Positions 19,859 through 28,700 of a stretch of DNA of 64,000 bases are shown here, piece by piece. This DNA comes from Dechloromonas aromatica (nom. nud.) (GTDB lineage: Bacteria > Pseudomonadota > Gammaproteobacteria > Burkholderiales > Rhodocyclaceae). The notes beneath the pieces are model-generated. The model had not been told where the DNA came from and did not search any database. It worked only from the letters and a program-made list of their open reading frames with translations. Made by a program: the position numbers and the translations under genes. The stretch covers positions 153,371 through 217,370 of the forward strand of contig JAFIHA010000043.1 of NCBI GenBank assembly GCA_017848965.1. The letters run 5' to 3'. Position 1 is the first letter of the stretch. Every line of letters starts with the position of its first letter.

Positions 19859-20210
19859 CGAAGTTTTCCAGCACTAAATAAACGTCACCCTCGGACTCGA
19901 ACACCGGCAGGGCTTGCAGCCCCCTGCCCTCGCAGCGGCCGCCGAGGCAGCGACCGCTATCCGGTGCATACAGCGCGCCATGAATGGCGCAGATCAAGTA
20001 TAACTTGGAATGATCGAAGAACTCGCCCGGCTGCAAGTCGAGTTCGGCCGGCACGTGAGCGCATTCGTTAAGGTAGGCATAGACCCTGCCATGGTAGCGG
20101 ATCACGAAAGCCGGCCGCTGCCGACCGTAGCGCTCGACGCTGAAGCGCACGCCCGTGCCGCCATCCATCAGCGCGCTGCCGGCGCAGATCAGCCGTTGGC
20201 CAGCAGCCAT
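19851..20210 (-). CDS. Rieske [2Fe-2S] ferredoxin-like protein
   Basis: This 119-residue protein has a complete Rieske cluster site: Cys50-x-His52 (NECAHVPAE) and Cys74-x2-His77 (CAIHGALY). There is no signal peptide or membrane anchor, so it is a cytosolic electron carrier of the small-ferredoxin type. Its start overlaps the HAD phosphatase by 22 bp, and its end overlaps sppA by 8 bp. The redox partner is unknown. Confidence 0.9.
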   Translation of the reverse strand: MAAGQRLICAGSALMDGGTGVRFSVERYGRQRPAFVIRYHGRVYAYLNECAHVPAELDLQPGEFFDHSKLYLICAIHGALYAPDSGRCLGGRCEGRGLQALPVFESEGDVYLVLENFDG

Positions 20211-20839
20211 GCGTCGAGTTCGGACACGCTATGCAGGCAGGCTCGCGGTGCGTATTCCAGCAGCTGATCGTGGGGATGCGCGCCATAAGTCACAGCCAGC
20301 GCATCGACGCCAGCGTTGCGTGCCATCAGCAAATCGTGCGAGGTGTCGCCGATCATCACGGTTGCCGCTGGCGCCATGCCAAACTCCAGCATCAGCTCCT
20401 CGAGCATCTGCGGATGCGGCTTGGAGTGGCATTCATCAGCACAACGCGACGCCGAGAAATGGGGCCGCAGACCGGAGTGGTCGAGCGCGCGCTCAAGGCC
20501 GACCCGGCTCTTGCCGGTGGCAACCGCCAGAACATGTCCGGCGCCCTGCAGGCGAGCCAGCAGTTCCGGTACGCCAGCGAAGAGGCTCAACTCATGATCA
20601 CCGGAGAGGTAATGATGACGGTAGCGATCAACCATCGCCTGGTAGTTCTCCGGCGCCAGATCCGGCACCGCGTGCCGCATCGCGTCGGCCAATCCGAGGC
20701 CGATCACATGCCGAGCCCGCGCATCATCCGGCACCGGCAGGCCGAGATCGCGGCAGGCGGCCTGAATGGAACGGACGATGGCCCCCGCCGAATCAAGCAA
20801 GGTGCCGTCCCAGTCGAAAACCACGAGTTCGTATTTCAT
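20189..20839 (-). CDS. HAD-superfamily phosphatase (phosphoglycolate phosphatase-like)
   Basis: This HAD-IA hydrolase has motif I DWDGTLLDS (9-17) and motif IV MIGDTSHD with the paired aspartates, and a helical cap between. It resembles Gph and the YjjG/Rib-type HADs commonly found between rluC and sppA in betaproteobacteria. Substrate cannot be assigned from sequence alone. It is 4 bp overlapped with rluC. Confidence 0.88.
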   Translation of the reverse strand: MKYELVVFDWDGTLLDSAGAIVRSIQAACRDLGLPVPDDARARHVIGLGLADAMRHAVPDLAPENYQAMVDRYRHHYLSGDHELSLFAGVPELLARLQGAGHVLAVATGKSRVGLERALDHSGLRPHFSASRCADECHSKPHPQMLEELMLEFGMAPAATVMIGDTSHDLLMARNAGVDALAVTYGAHPHDQLLEYAPRACLHSVSELDAWLLANG

Positions 20840-21840
20840 CGATGCTCCAGAATCTGTTGCAGATTGTCGGCGGCGAACTCCCTTTGTGTCGCCGCATCAA
20901 GCGCCGCAACGTAGCTGCGGATGCCGTCCGGCAGCGGCGCCACGCAGGTCAGCGGCGCGCCGCTCAGCGGATGCCGGAAGGCCATGCGCCAGGCGTGCAG
21001 GGCCATGCGTTTCAAGCCGGCCGGGCGCAGACGCTTGTTGAGATTGAAGTCGCCGTACTTCTCGTCGCCGAGGATGGGAAAACCGAGATGCGCGAGATGG
21101 ACACGAATTTGATGCGTGCGCCCGGTCTTTAGCTGCGCCTCGAGCAGGCTCGCCTCAGGCCAGCGCGCCAGCAGGCGGAACACGGTATGCGAAGCCTTGC
21201 CCTCGGCATCCACCGAGACACGGCGCTCGCCGCTTTCGGTCAGGTATTTGAGCAAGGGTGCCTTGACGTGCTGGGTGGCGTTCATCCAGCGGCCGCGGAC
21301 CAGCACCAGGTAACGCTTGTCGGCGCCGGCGCCGTGCTCGCGGAACATGTCGTGCAACACGGTCAGCGCCAGGCGCTTCTTGCCGACCAGCAGGATGCCG
21401 GAAGTCTCCCGGTCGAGACGGTGTGCCAGTTCGAGGAACTTGGCCTGCGGCCGCTGCCGGCGCAAGGCCTCGATGACGCCGAAGCTGACGCCGCTGCCGC
21501 CATGGACGGCGATCCCCTCGGGCTTGTCGATGACCAGCAGCGCCTCGTCCTCGTAGATGACCGGCAGGTCGACACGCGTCTTGGCAAGCTCGGCGATCTC
21601 ATCGACCGGCCGCTCGGCAAGGCGCAAGGGGGGTAAACGCAGGCTGTCACCAGGCTGCAGGCGATAGGTCGCATCTACCCTCCCCTTGTTCACGCGGACC
21701 TCGCCGCTGCGCAGGATGCGATACAAATGACTCTTCGGCACCCCCTTGCAGTGCCGGACCAGATAGTTGTCCAAGCGCTGGCCGGCAGCCTCTTCGCCGA
21801 TCACGAGATGGGTGACCGAATTGTTACCTGCGCCATTCAT
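20836..21840 (-). CDS. rluC: 23S rRNA pseudouridine synthase RluC
   Basis: RluC makes pseudouridines 955, 2504 and 2580 of 23S rRNA. An N-terminal S4 domain (GQRLDNYLVRHCKGVPKSHL...RSGEVRVNKGR) is followed by the catalytic domain with HRLDRETSGIL (catalytic Asp) and the C-terminal LKTGRTHQIRVHLAHLG. Length 334 is normal. It diverges from rne, as in E. coli. Confidence 0.95.
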   Translation of the reverse strand: MNGAGNNSVTHLVIGEEAAGQRLDNYLVRHCKGVPKSHLYRILRSGEVRVNKGRVDATYRLQPGDSLRLPPLRLAERPVDEIAELAKTRVDLPVIYEDEALLVIDKPEGIAVHGGSGVSFGVIEALRRQRPQAKFLELAHRLDRETSGILLVGKKRLALTVLHDMFREHGAGADKRYLVLVRGRWMNATQHVKAPLLKYLTESGERRVSVDAEGKASHTVFRLLARWPEASLLEAQLKTGRTHQIRVHLAHLGFPILGDEKYGDFNLNKRLRPAGLKRMALHAWRMAFRHPLSGAPLTCVAPLPDGIRSYVAALDAATQREFAADNLQQILEHR

Positions 21841-22237
21841 TTTCTAATATACTGCCTGCGTTTTACGTCTCTGTTTGCAAGGGATGTCGAACCGTCAGAC
21901 CGCCCGCCACGCGCCATTTTGCGCGACTGCCGAGCGGCAGGCCACGAAGTCCCTCCCGTGCCAATTGCCCGGGACAAACTCGCGTAAAACGCCTGGTTAA
22001 GTTCACTCACCAAAAGTAGTGATGTTAATGGATTAGCTCGCCTTAAGCACGCACGGATCGCCCGTGGCAGGAATTCCAGATCGCGCATTTGATAAAAAGA
22101 CTCGCGATATCCAACGATCAGCACATTCATCATCGCCATTGCCTCCCCTACATGACGCAACCCGATAACTGAACCTGTCGCTGCCTGCATGGGCGTTTCG
22201 CTGCGGTGTGCCGAAGGCGCGCTGGAGCCCGAAAACA
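21841..22237. promoter_or_regulatory. rluC-rne intergenic region, rne 5' leader
   Basis: No gene is evident in these 397 bp. On the plus strand it should contain the rne promoter and a long leader, as in E. coli, where the rne leader mediates autoregulation. A CTGCC-GAGC-GGCAG hairpin is visible near 21928-21941. One possible promoter is TTCACT, 17 bp, TTAATG near 22001-22029. For rluC, TATATT at 21846-21851 lies only about 6 nt before its ATG, too close for a conventional promoter. Confidence 0.4.
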
Positions 22238-24922
22238 ATGAAACGCATGCTCTTCAATGCGACACAGGCGGAAGAACTCCGTGTCGCCATTGTCGATGGT
22301 CAGAAACTGATCGATCTCGACATTGAATCCGCCGCCAAGGAACAACGCAAAAGCAACATTTACAAGGGCGTCATCACCCGCATCGAACCATCGCTCGAAG
22401 CCTGCTTCGTCGATTACGGTGCCGACCGCCACGGCTTCCTGCCGTTCAAGGAAGTTTCCCGCGCCTATTTCCAGCCGGGTGTCGAGGCCAACAAGGCCAA
22501 GATCAACGAGGCCCTCAAGGAAGGCCAGGAACTGATCGTCCAGGTCGACAAGGACGAACGCGGCAACAAGGGCGCCGCGCTGACCACCTACGTCTCGCTG
22601 GCCGGCCGCTACCTCGTGCTGATGCCGAACAACCCGCGCGGCGGCGGCGTTTCCCGCCGCGTCGACGGCGACGAACGCGCCGAACTGCGCGAGATCATGG
22701 ACCAGCTCGAAGTGCCGCAAGGCATGAGCCTGATCGCCCGCACCGCCGCCATCGGCCGTCAGGCCGAAGAGCTGCAGTGGGACCTGAACTACCTGCTGCA
22801 ACTGTGGAGCGCCATCGAAGGCGCTGCCCAGCAGCAATCCGGCGCCTTCCTGATCTATCTCGAAGGCTCGCTGGTCATCCGCGCCATCCGCGATTATTTC
22901 CAGCCGGATATCGGCGAAATCCTCATCGATACCGACGAAGTCCACGAACAGGCACGCGCCTTCATGGGCACCGTGATGCCCGGCAACGTCAATCGCGTCA
23001 AGGGCTACAGCGACGACGTGCCGCTGTTCTCGCGCTTCCAGATCGAGCACCAGATCGAGACCGCCTTCGCCCGCCAGGTCAACCTGCCGTCCGGCGGCGC
23101 CATCGTCATCGACCACACCGAAGCCCTGGTCGCCGTCGACGTCAACTCCGGTCGCGCCACCAAGGGCGCCGACATCGAGGAAACCGCGCTCAAGACCAAC
23201 CTCGAAGCCGCCGACGAGCTGGCCCGCCAGTTGCGTCTGCGCGACCTCGGCGGCCTGATCGTCATCGACTTCATCGACATGGAGAACAGCAAGGCCCAGC
23301 GCGAGGTCGAAAACCGCCTGCGCGACGCCCTGCGTTTCGACCGCGCCCGCGTCCAGATGGGCAAGATCAGCCGTTTCGGCCTGATGGAACTATCGCGCCA
23401 GCGCCTGCGTCCGGCGCTCGCCGAAACCAGCTACATCCCTTGCCCGCGCTGCACCGGCACCGGCCACATCCGGTCGACCGAATCGGCCGCGCTGCACATC
23501 CTGCGCATCCTTGAAGAGGAAGCGATGAAGGAAAACACCGGTGCCGTGCATGTCCAGGTCCCGGTCGATGTCGCCACTTTCCTGCTCAACGAGAAGCGCA
23601 CCGACATCCAGGCGATCGAGCTGCGCCACAAGGTCACCATCCTGCTGATCCCTAACATCCATCTGGAAACGCCGGCCCATACCATTACCCGTCTGCGCCA
23701 CGACGACCTGAACAACGACGACCTGCGTGAGCCGTCCTACAAGATGGTCGACCTGCCGCCTGACGAAGCGGAAAAGACCGGCGCCCAGGCCGACACCGCC
23801 AAGCCGCGCCAGGAAGCAGCAATCAAGGGAATTTCGCCGGAACAGCCGGCCCCCGTGATTGCCGAGAAGGCCGAAACGCCGGCAGCAGTTACCGTCACGG
23901 CCACTCCCGCAACAGGCGGCCTGTTCGGCTGGATCAAATCGCTTTTCGTCGGTACGCCAACACCGGCGGCCCCCGTCGCCCCGAGCGAGCCCCAGCGCAA
24001 ACCCCGCGAAGGTCGTGGCAACGCCGATAGCCGGCGCGAGCGCAACGATGGCCGGCGGGGCAACAACCGCAACAATCGTCGCGATGAAGGCGATCGCGCC
24101 AACCGCCCGGAACGCGCCGAACGCCCCGCCCGCGAAGAAAACGCAAACACTGCCGCCGCCGGCGAACCACGCCAGGAACGTCGCCCGCGCAAGGAAAAGC
24201 GCGAGCGTCCGCAAAACGAAGCAAAGCCCGTCATTGAACAACCGGCACCCGCTGAAGTCGTAGAGAACAGCGCCAACCCGGCACTCTCCACCGTTTCGCC
24301 CGGGGACGACCAGCAAGCCGGCAACCGTCGGCGCGGCCGGCGCGGTGGCCGCGGCCGTGGTGAGCGGCGCATCGACCAGGAAAATCAGGAAAGCGGCCTG
24401 AACCCGGCAGGCGAAGTTGCGGCTTCCGCTGTGACCGCAATCTCCGAAGACAACGCAACGCCGGTCGAAGTGATCATTCCGGCAGCCGTCGTCGCAACGG
24501 AAGCGGCTGAAGCCATCGTCGAAGCCGTCGTGGCGCCACAGACGCCTGCCGAAGCAACAGTCCCGGCGACGCCGGAGCCTGTCGTTGAAACAACTACCGA
24601 GGCCGTCGTTGTAGAACCGGTGGCCGTGGTGGTCGAAACCGAACCCGTCGTTGCTGCCGTCGAAACCCTCACCGTCCCGCAAACCGTCGTCGAAGTCGAG
24701 GCCGAACCCGTTGCAGCACCTGCACCGGTAGCAGCAGCGGCCCCCGTCGATCTCGATGCCGCGCTTTCGGAAAGCGGCCTGGTGATGGTCCAGACCACCT
24801 CGGCCATCACCGTTGCACCGGTCGAGGCACCAGTCAAGCTGGGGCGTCCGCGCAAGCCGAAGGCGGTCGAAAGCAGTCAAACCGAGCCCCTGATCATAGT
24901 CGAAACCCAGAAGCAGGACTAA
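22238..24922 (+). CDS. rne: Ribonuclease E
   Basis: RNase E is the endoribonuclease that initiates mRNA decay and processes rRNA and tRNA. The catalytic half shows [20 protein letters not shown], the S1 domain (about 38-120), the Mg2+ residues Asp301 (VDVNSGR) and Asp344 (VIDFIDM), and the Zn-link Cys402/Cys405 (CPRCTGTG). The C-terminal half is disordered: an amphipathic [11 protein letters not shown] segment near 560-570 that probably binds membrane, Arg-rich RNA-binding stretches (about 590-715), then an acidic Val/Ala/Glu/Thr-rich tail. I start at ATG 22238 with GGAG upstream. 894 residues. Confidence 0.97.
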   Translation: MKRMLFNATQAEELRVAIVDGQKLIDLDIESAAKEQRKSNIYKGVITRIEPSLEACFVDYGADRHGFLPFKEVSRAYFQPGVEANKAKINEALKEGQELIVQVDKDERGNKGAALTTYVSLAGRYLVLMPNNPRGGGVSRRVDGDERAELREIMDQLEVPQGMSLIARTAAIGRQAEELQWDLNYLLQLWSAIEGAAQQQSGAFLIYLEGSLVIRAIRDYFQPDIGEILIDTDEVHEQARAFMGTVMPGNVNRVKGYSDDVPLFSRFQIEHQIETAFARQVNLPSGGAIVIDHTEALVAVDVNSGRATKGADIEETALKTNLEAADELARQLRLRDLGGLIVIDFIDMENSKAQREVENRLRDALRFDRARVQMGKISRFGLMELSRQRLRPALAETSYIPCPRCTGTGHIRSTESAALHILRILEEEAMKENTGAVHVQVPVDVATFLLNEKRTDIQAIELRHKVTILLIPNIHLETPAHTITRLRHDDLNNDDLREPSYKMVDLPPDEAEKTGAQADTAKPRQEAAIKGISPEQPAPVIAEKAETPAAVTVTATPATGGLFGWIKSLFVGTPTPAAPVAPSEPQRKPREGRGNADSRRERNDGRRGNNRNNRRDEGDRANRPERAERPAREENANTAAAGEPRQERRPRKEKRERPQNEAKPVIEQPAPAEVVENSANPALSTVSPGDDQQAGNRRRGRRGGRGRGERRIDQENQESGLNPAGEVAASAVTAISEDNATPVEVIIPAAVVATEAAEAIVEAVVAPQTPAEATVPATPEPVVETTTEAVVVEPVAVVVETEPVVAAVETLTVPQTVVEVEAEPVAAPAPVAAAAPVDLDAALSESGLVMVQTTSAITVAPVEAPVKLGRPRKPKAVESSQTEPLIIVETQKQD

Positions 24923-24941
24923 GAACAGGCTGGCTTGGATG

Positions 24942-24967
24942 AAAAGGGCGTCCTCGGACGCCCTTTT
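24942..24967. terminator. Bidirectional terminator between rne and the phosphatase gene
   Basis: AAAAGGGCGTC-CTCG-GACGCCCTTTT forms a perfect stem with A-runs on one side and T-runs on the other. It serves both rne (+) and the convergent tyrosine phosphatase gene (-). Confidence 0.92.
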
Positions 24968-24981
24968 CCGTTTGCGTCGTT

Positions 24982-25470
24982 TCAGCGCAAGCGGCTTAGC
25001 AACTCGTCGACGATACCCTGTGCGCCATCTTCAACCATGTCGAGCACCAGATCGAAACCGTAGCCGAGACCGTAGTACGGGTCCGGCACCTCGTCATCTT
25101 CGAAATTCTTCGCGTAATCCATGAACAAGCGGATTTTGCCCTGCTGTTCCAGGCTGGCCATCCGTTGCAGGTTGTCCAGGTTGGTTCGATCCATGGCCAG
25201 GATCAGGTCGAAATAATCGAGATCCTGGCGCGCCACCTTGCGCGCCCGCAATTGCGACAGGTCGTAACCGCGCGCCCTTGCCGCCCGCTGCGTCCTGGCG
25301 TCAGGAGCTTCACCGACGTGGTAGCCGTGGGTGCCTGCCGAATCGACCTCGACCTTGTCGCCCAGACGATGATTCCGGATGTAATGCCGCAACACCGCCT
25401 CGGCGGTCGGCGAACGGCAGATGTTGCCCATGCAAACTAAAAGGACTCTGAAATAGTTGTTTTTTATCAT
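24982..25470 (-). CDS. Low-molecular-weight protein tyrosine phosphatase
   Basis: This 162-residue enzyme has the P-loop VCMGNICRSPT with nucleophile Cys13, Arg19 and Ser20, and the general acid Asp in EVPDPYYG near residue 125. It is a cytosolic phosphatase of the arsenate-reductase-like/LMW-PTP fold. Next to rne it is common in betaproteobacteria. It is the last recognisable host gene before the phage. Confidence 0.95.
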   Translation of the reverse strand: MIKNNYFRVLLVCMGNICRSPTAEAVLRHYIRNHRLGDKVEVDSAGTHGYHVGEAPDARTQRAARARGYDLSQLRARKVARQDLDYFDLILAMDRTNLDNLQRMASLEQQGKIRLFMDYAKNFEDDEVPDPYYGLGYGFDLVLDMVEDGAQGIVDELLSRLR

Positions 25471-25512
25471 TAGGTTATGCGCAATTTGCGGGGTTCAAAT
25501 GCGTCTAAAAAC

Positions 25513-25526
25513 GTCCTAATTCGGAC
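25513..25526. promoter_or_regulatory. GTCC-TAATTC-GGAC palindrome upstream of the phosphatase gene
   Basis: A near-perfect 14-bp inverted repeat centred on AATT lies 43 bp upstream of the phosphatase ATG, in an A/T-rich patch. It may be a regulator binding site for a host gene. The rest of 25471-25626 shows no gene, tRNA or clear attachment core; the host/phage junction should lie in or near this gap. Confidence 0.35.
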
Positions 25527-25626
25527 AATAAAAATCAGATACTTAGCGCGTCATTGTAGAATGCCATTGATGTCGAATTGGCGCACGTTGCACCGCAGCA
25601 TCGGCGCATGAATTACAGGGGTCTGG

Positions 25627-25767
25627 TCAGTATGGCGGCCTCGCCTTAAATAGCGATGAAGCATAGACCAGCCACCACGACCAGCAACATTGCTGCCAAG
25701 CCTCAAGGCAACGAACTGCCGGCCCGTGCGTCCGGCGGTACTCATTGAGGTCGATGACCTTTCCCAT
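25627..25767 (-). CDS. 46-residue phage protein coupled to the giant gene
   Basis: An ATG overlaps the TGA of the giant virion gene (TGATG), opening a 46-codon frame beginning MGKVIDLNEYRRTHG. The V/I-I-D/N-L-N-E-Y-R-R opening recurs in small phage and bacterial proteins. The middle (about 27-40, CCWSWWLVYASSLF) is Trp-rich and hydrophobic, short for a membrane span. It is the last gene of the phage late transcript. Function is unknown; a peripheral membrane role is one possibility. Confidence 0.55.
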   Translation of the reverse strand: MGKVIDLNEYRRTHGPAVRCLEAWQQCCWSWWLVYASSLFKARPPY

Positions 25768-28700
25768 CACAGCCCCATCGCCATCCGGTATCGGTCAGAC
25801 ACTTCATTCGCAAACTCTTCGCCGCGCATCGTTCTCGCCTGGCTGACTGCCGCCATCCTCATTTGCGGCGTCACTACGACCGGCGGAACCCTGCCCTGCA
25901 TCAGTGCCGCGATGTTCTGTTGCGATACGTTCGACAGTCGCAGGGTTTGCATGACCTGCATCTTCGACAGTCCGGCGGACTCGGCGGCGCCGATCAGCCG
26001 TCGCATCTCGATAAAGGCCTTCTCCTGCTTTGCTGCTGCCCTGGCTTTCGCGTCTTCGATGTCGATTTCAGACACCGAGTTGGCATCCCTGAGCGTGTCG
26101 GAAAGCGTTTTCCGTGCTTCTGCAATGGCATCGGTGAATTCGAATGAGCGATAGTAAAGCGCCGTCTTCGGTTCGACGGTTGTTGCCCGCCAGCCACCCA
26201 GCGCGACAAGTTCATCCTCCATGCTGTACGGCTGCCCGCTCGGCTTGCGAACATCGGCCGCAGCCTTGGTGATTCGCTCGATGTTGCCGACAAAACCAGG
26301 TTGCAGCGCTTTGCGCAGATGGTCAGCGATGTCGACGGCCTGATCTATTGCGCCATCATTCTCCTTGTAGACCTTTCCTCCGCTCTGCTTCTGGTTTGCA
26401 ACAGCTTCGAAGATCGCCCCGGCGGTAATGTCAGCCCCGAGGAACGGCTCAAGCATGCCGCGCAGCCCGCTTGCCAGAGAGTCCTCCCATGGCTGGTCGC
26501 GCATCATTGCCGTAATCGGGCGCTTCCAGTAGCCATACGGATCAAGGAACGACATGTCGAAATAGCGCAGATTCCCCTTCTCGTCGCGGCCGGCAAAGAG
26601 GAATGTCGAATTCTTCTGCCACTCTGGCGCCAGATCACGGATAGCCTCTTCTTCGTCATCATCGACGCCGACCATCGCCTTGCTCAGTGCGGATAGCGCC
26701 CAGAATGCCGCAGAAACAAACGCCATGCCTGCAGCCCGGCGCATGCCAAGTTCGCGGAGCTTGGGGTTGTCGCTCTTGAGGTCTGACGCAACCGTGCGCA
26801 GCATGTTGCTCGAGGTTCGGATAATTTCTGCCGGGAAGCTGACGAACGTTCCGGCCAGCGGGAAACGAGACAGCCACTGCACACCGCGGCCGACCATGCT
26901 ATAGGTCGGGTAGGTGTTGCGGATTCTATTCGCCGCCTCGAGCTCGGCATCTTGCAGCGACAGGCCCGCTTTCATCAGCCCGGATTTTTCGTTCTCGAAG
27001 CCGATGATCTTCCAGAAATCATCGCCGAATGCATAGAACCCCTGTGCCATCTGGTTGGCCTTGCGGAACCAGCGAACGGCATCGCCCTTGTCGCTGCTCA
27101 GCAGTTCTTCCATCTTTGCGTCTTCAAGAAGCCTGGCCATCTCGCCGGCGTATGGCGTGTCATAGACGACGCCAAGCTGCTTCAGGTGCCGCAGGTATTT
27201 CAGATCGTTTCCGGTTGCCTTCTGCGAGACTTGCTCACGAAAAGCGGCAATGCTCTTCTTCATCTGCGTCAGGTCGAAGTGACCATTGGCCAGGCTGAAG
27301 AACATGGCGGACTGCCAGTTGCGCATGGCGGTCGTCGGGGAGAGGACGGTTTTCCCGTATTTCACGATGCCGTTTGCCCGGACGATGGCCCGATACAGTT
27401 CGCTCATCTGCTCTTTGCCCATCGCATCCTTGAATGCCTGGGCGATCTCCGGGAACGTCCAAAGCCCGTTGAGCGGTGAGTAGACCTCCGAGCCTTCTGC
27501 AGCGATTTGCGTGGTTGCCGCCGGCGGACGGTCCTTTCCTTCGAAGAAGAATGAGCCCATCCCGATGTCGCGCACGCGATCGAGGAATCTGGTATTCCAG
27601 ATCAGGCGCCCCATCTTCGTGGCTGACTTAGTGAAGTTCAGTCGCGCATCCGAATACTCGCCGAGCAGCGCGCGGATCTCTGCTGGAACATCCTTGCGGC
27701 GCATCAAGATGCTCAGGTCTTTCGCGCCGAGTTTGCTCTCTGCGATGAAGGCCTCCATCGAGTCGTAAGCCGTACCGTTCTTCAGGATCTCGTGAAGCGT
27801 TACCTCGGAAAGCTGGGCCGCCTTGGCATCGGTTTCGCCAGAATCGACGTAGCCTTTCTTCAGGTAGGCGCGTGCCGAATTCAAAACCGAGGTCGGCACC
27901 TTCTCGAACCACTTCGGATCGTCGAACGCCTGATAGCTTCGATGGACGTAGCGCCCGATGTTGCCCTTGATCTTCTCGTAAAGCTCAATGTCGTTGATGG
28001 CCTGCGCGGCATCGCTTGCCTTCCCGGTTTCGATGGCGCGCTCCATCTTTGCATCGATCTTGTCCTGGATGATTTTCAGGTACTCGGAAGACATGCCGTC
28101 GATGTACTGACGCATGGCCACAGCGGCGGCCTTGGTTGCGTCCGGCAGGCCTGCCGGAACGCTGCCGGCCAGCGCCTCGGAAATCTGGCTCATCTGGGCG
28201 TCACTCAGCTTGTCGAAAGACACGCCGAAATCGGATTTCGCTGCCCGTTCCAGGCCGCCGATCAGGTGGCGAATGTCGAATTCGACCGCCTGAAACTCGG
28301 AATCGCGTTTGATCTTCTCGGCAAATACCGACTGCGGAAGCAAGCCGCCCGGGGACAGATAGCGGCGTAACTGCGTCTTCGCCTTCGTCCACAGCGATTT
28401 GTCTTGCTCGCGCAAACGGGCGTTTTCTGCGGCGAACGGATCGGATTCGTCGAGCGTCGGGCTTCCTGCCATCCTGCGGCCGGCGTTGCGCATCTGGTCG
28501 ATGATGCTTTCGTTTCGGCCGATGGTTGCGGTACGGGACTCCATCGCTGTTCCGCGAGAAGCAAACACCGCATCCCGCCCAGCCGGCGAACGCTCCAGAT
28601 TTGCCCCGCTGCGAACATGATACCCAGCCAATTCAACCAGCCGGCGCACGTCAGCCATCGTCGGCTCAAGCTTCAGACCGAACGCCTTGGCGGCATTCTT

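Noticed and set aside
23390-24880. 496-codon minus-strand frame opposite the RNase E tail
   Set aside because: The Gly/Phe/Arg-rich product mirrors the repetitive Ala/Val/Glu codons of the RNase E C-terminus.
25513-25526. GTCC-TAATTC-GGAC palindrome as an IscR site
   Set aside because: Only loosely resembles known IscR sites and no isc gene is in the window; kept only as an unnamed palindrome.
25551-25745. 64-codon minus-strand frame between the phage and the phosphatase gene
   Set aside because: It has no ribosome-binding site and overlaps the better-supported TGATG-coupled 46-residue frame.
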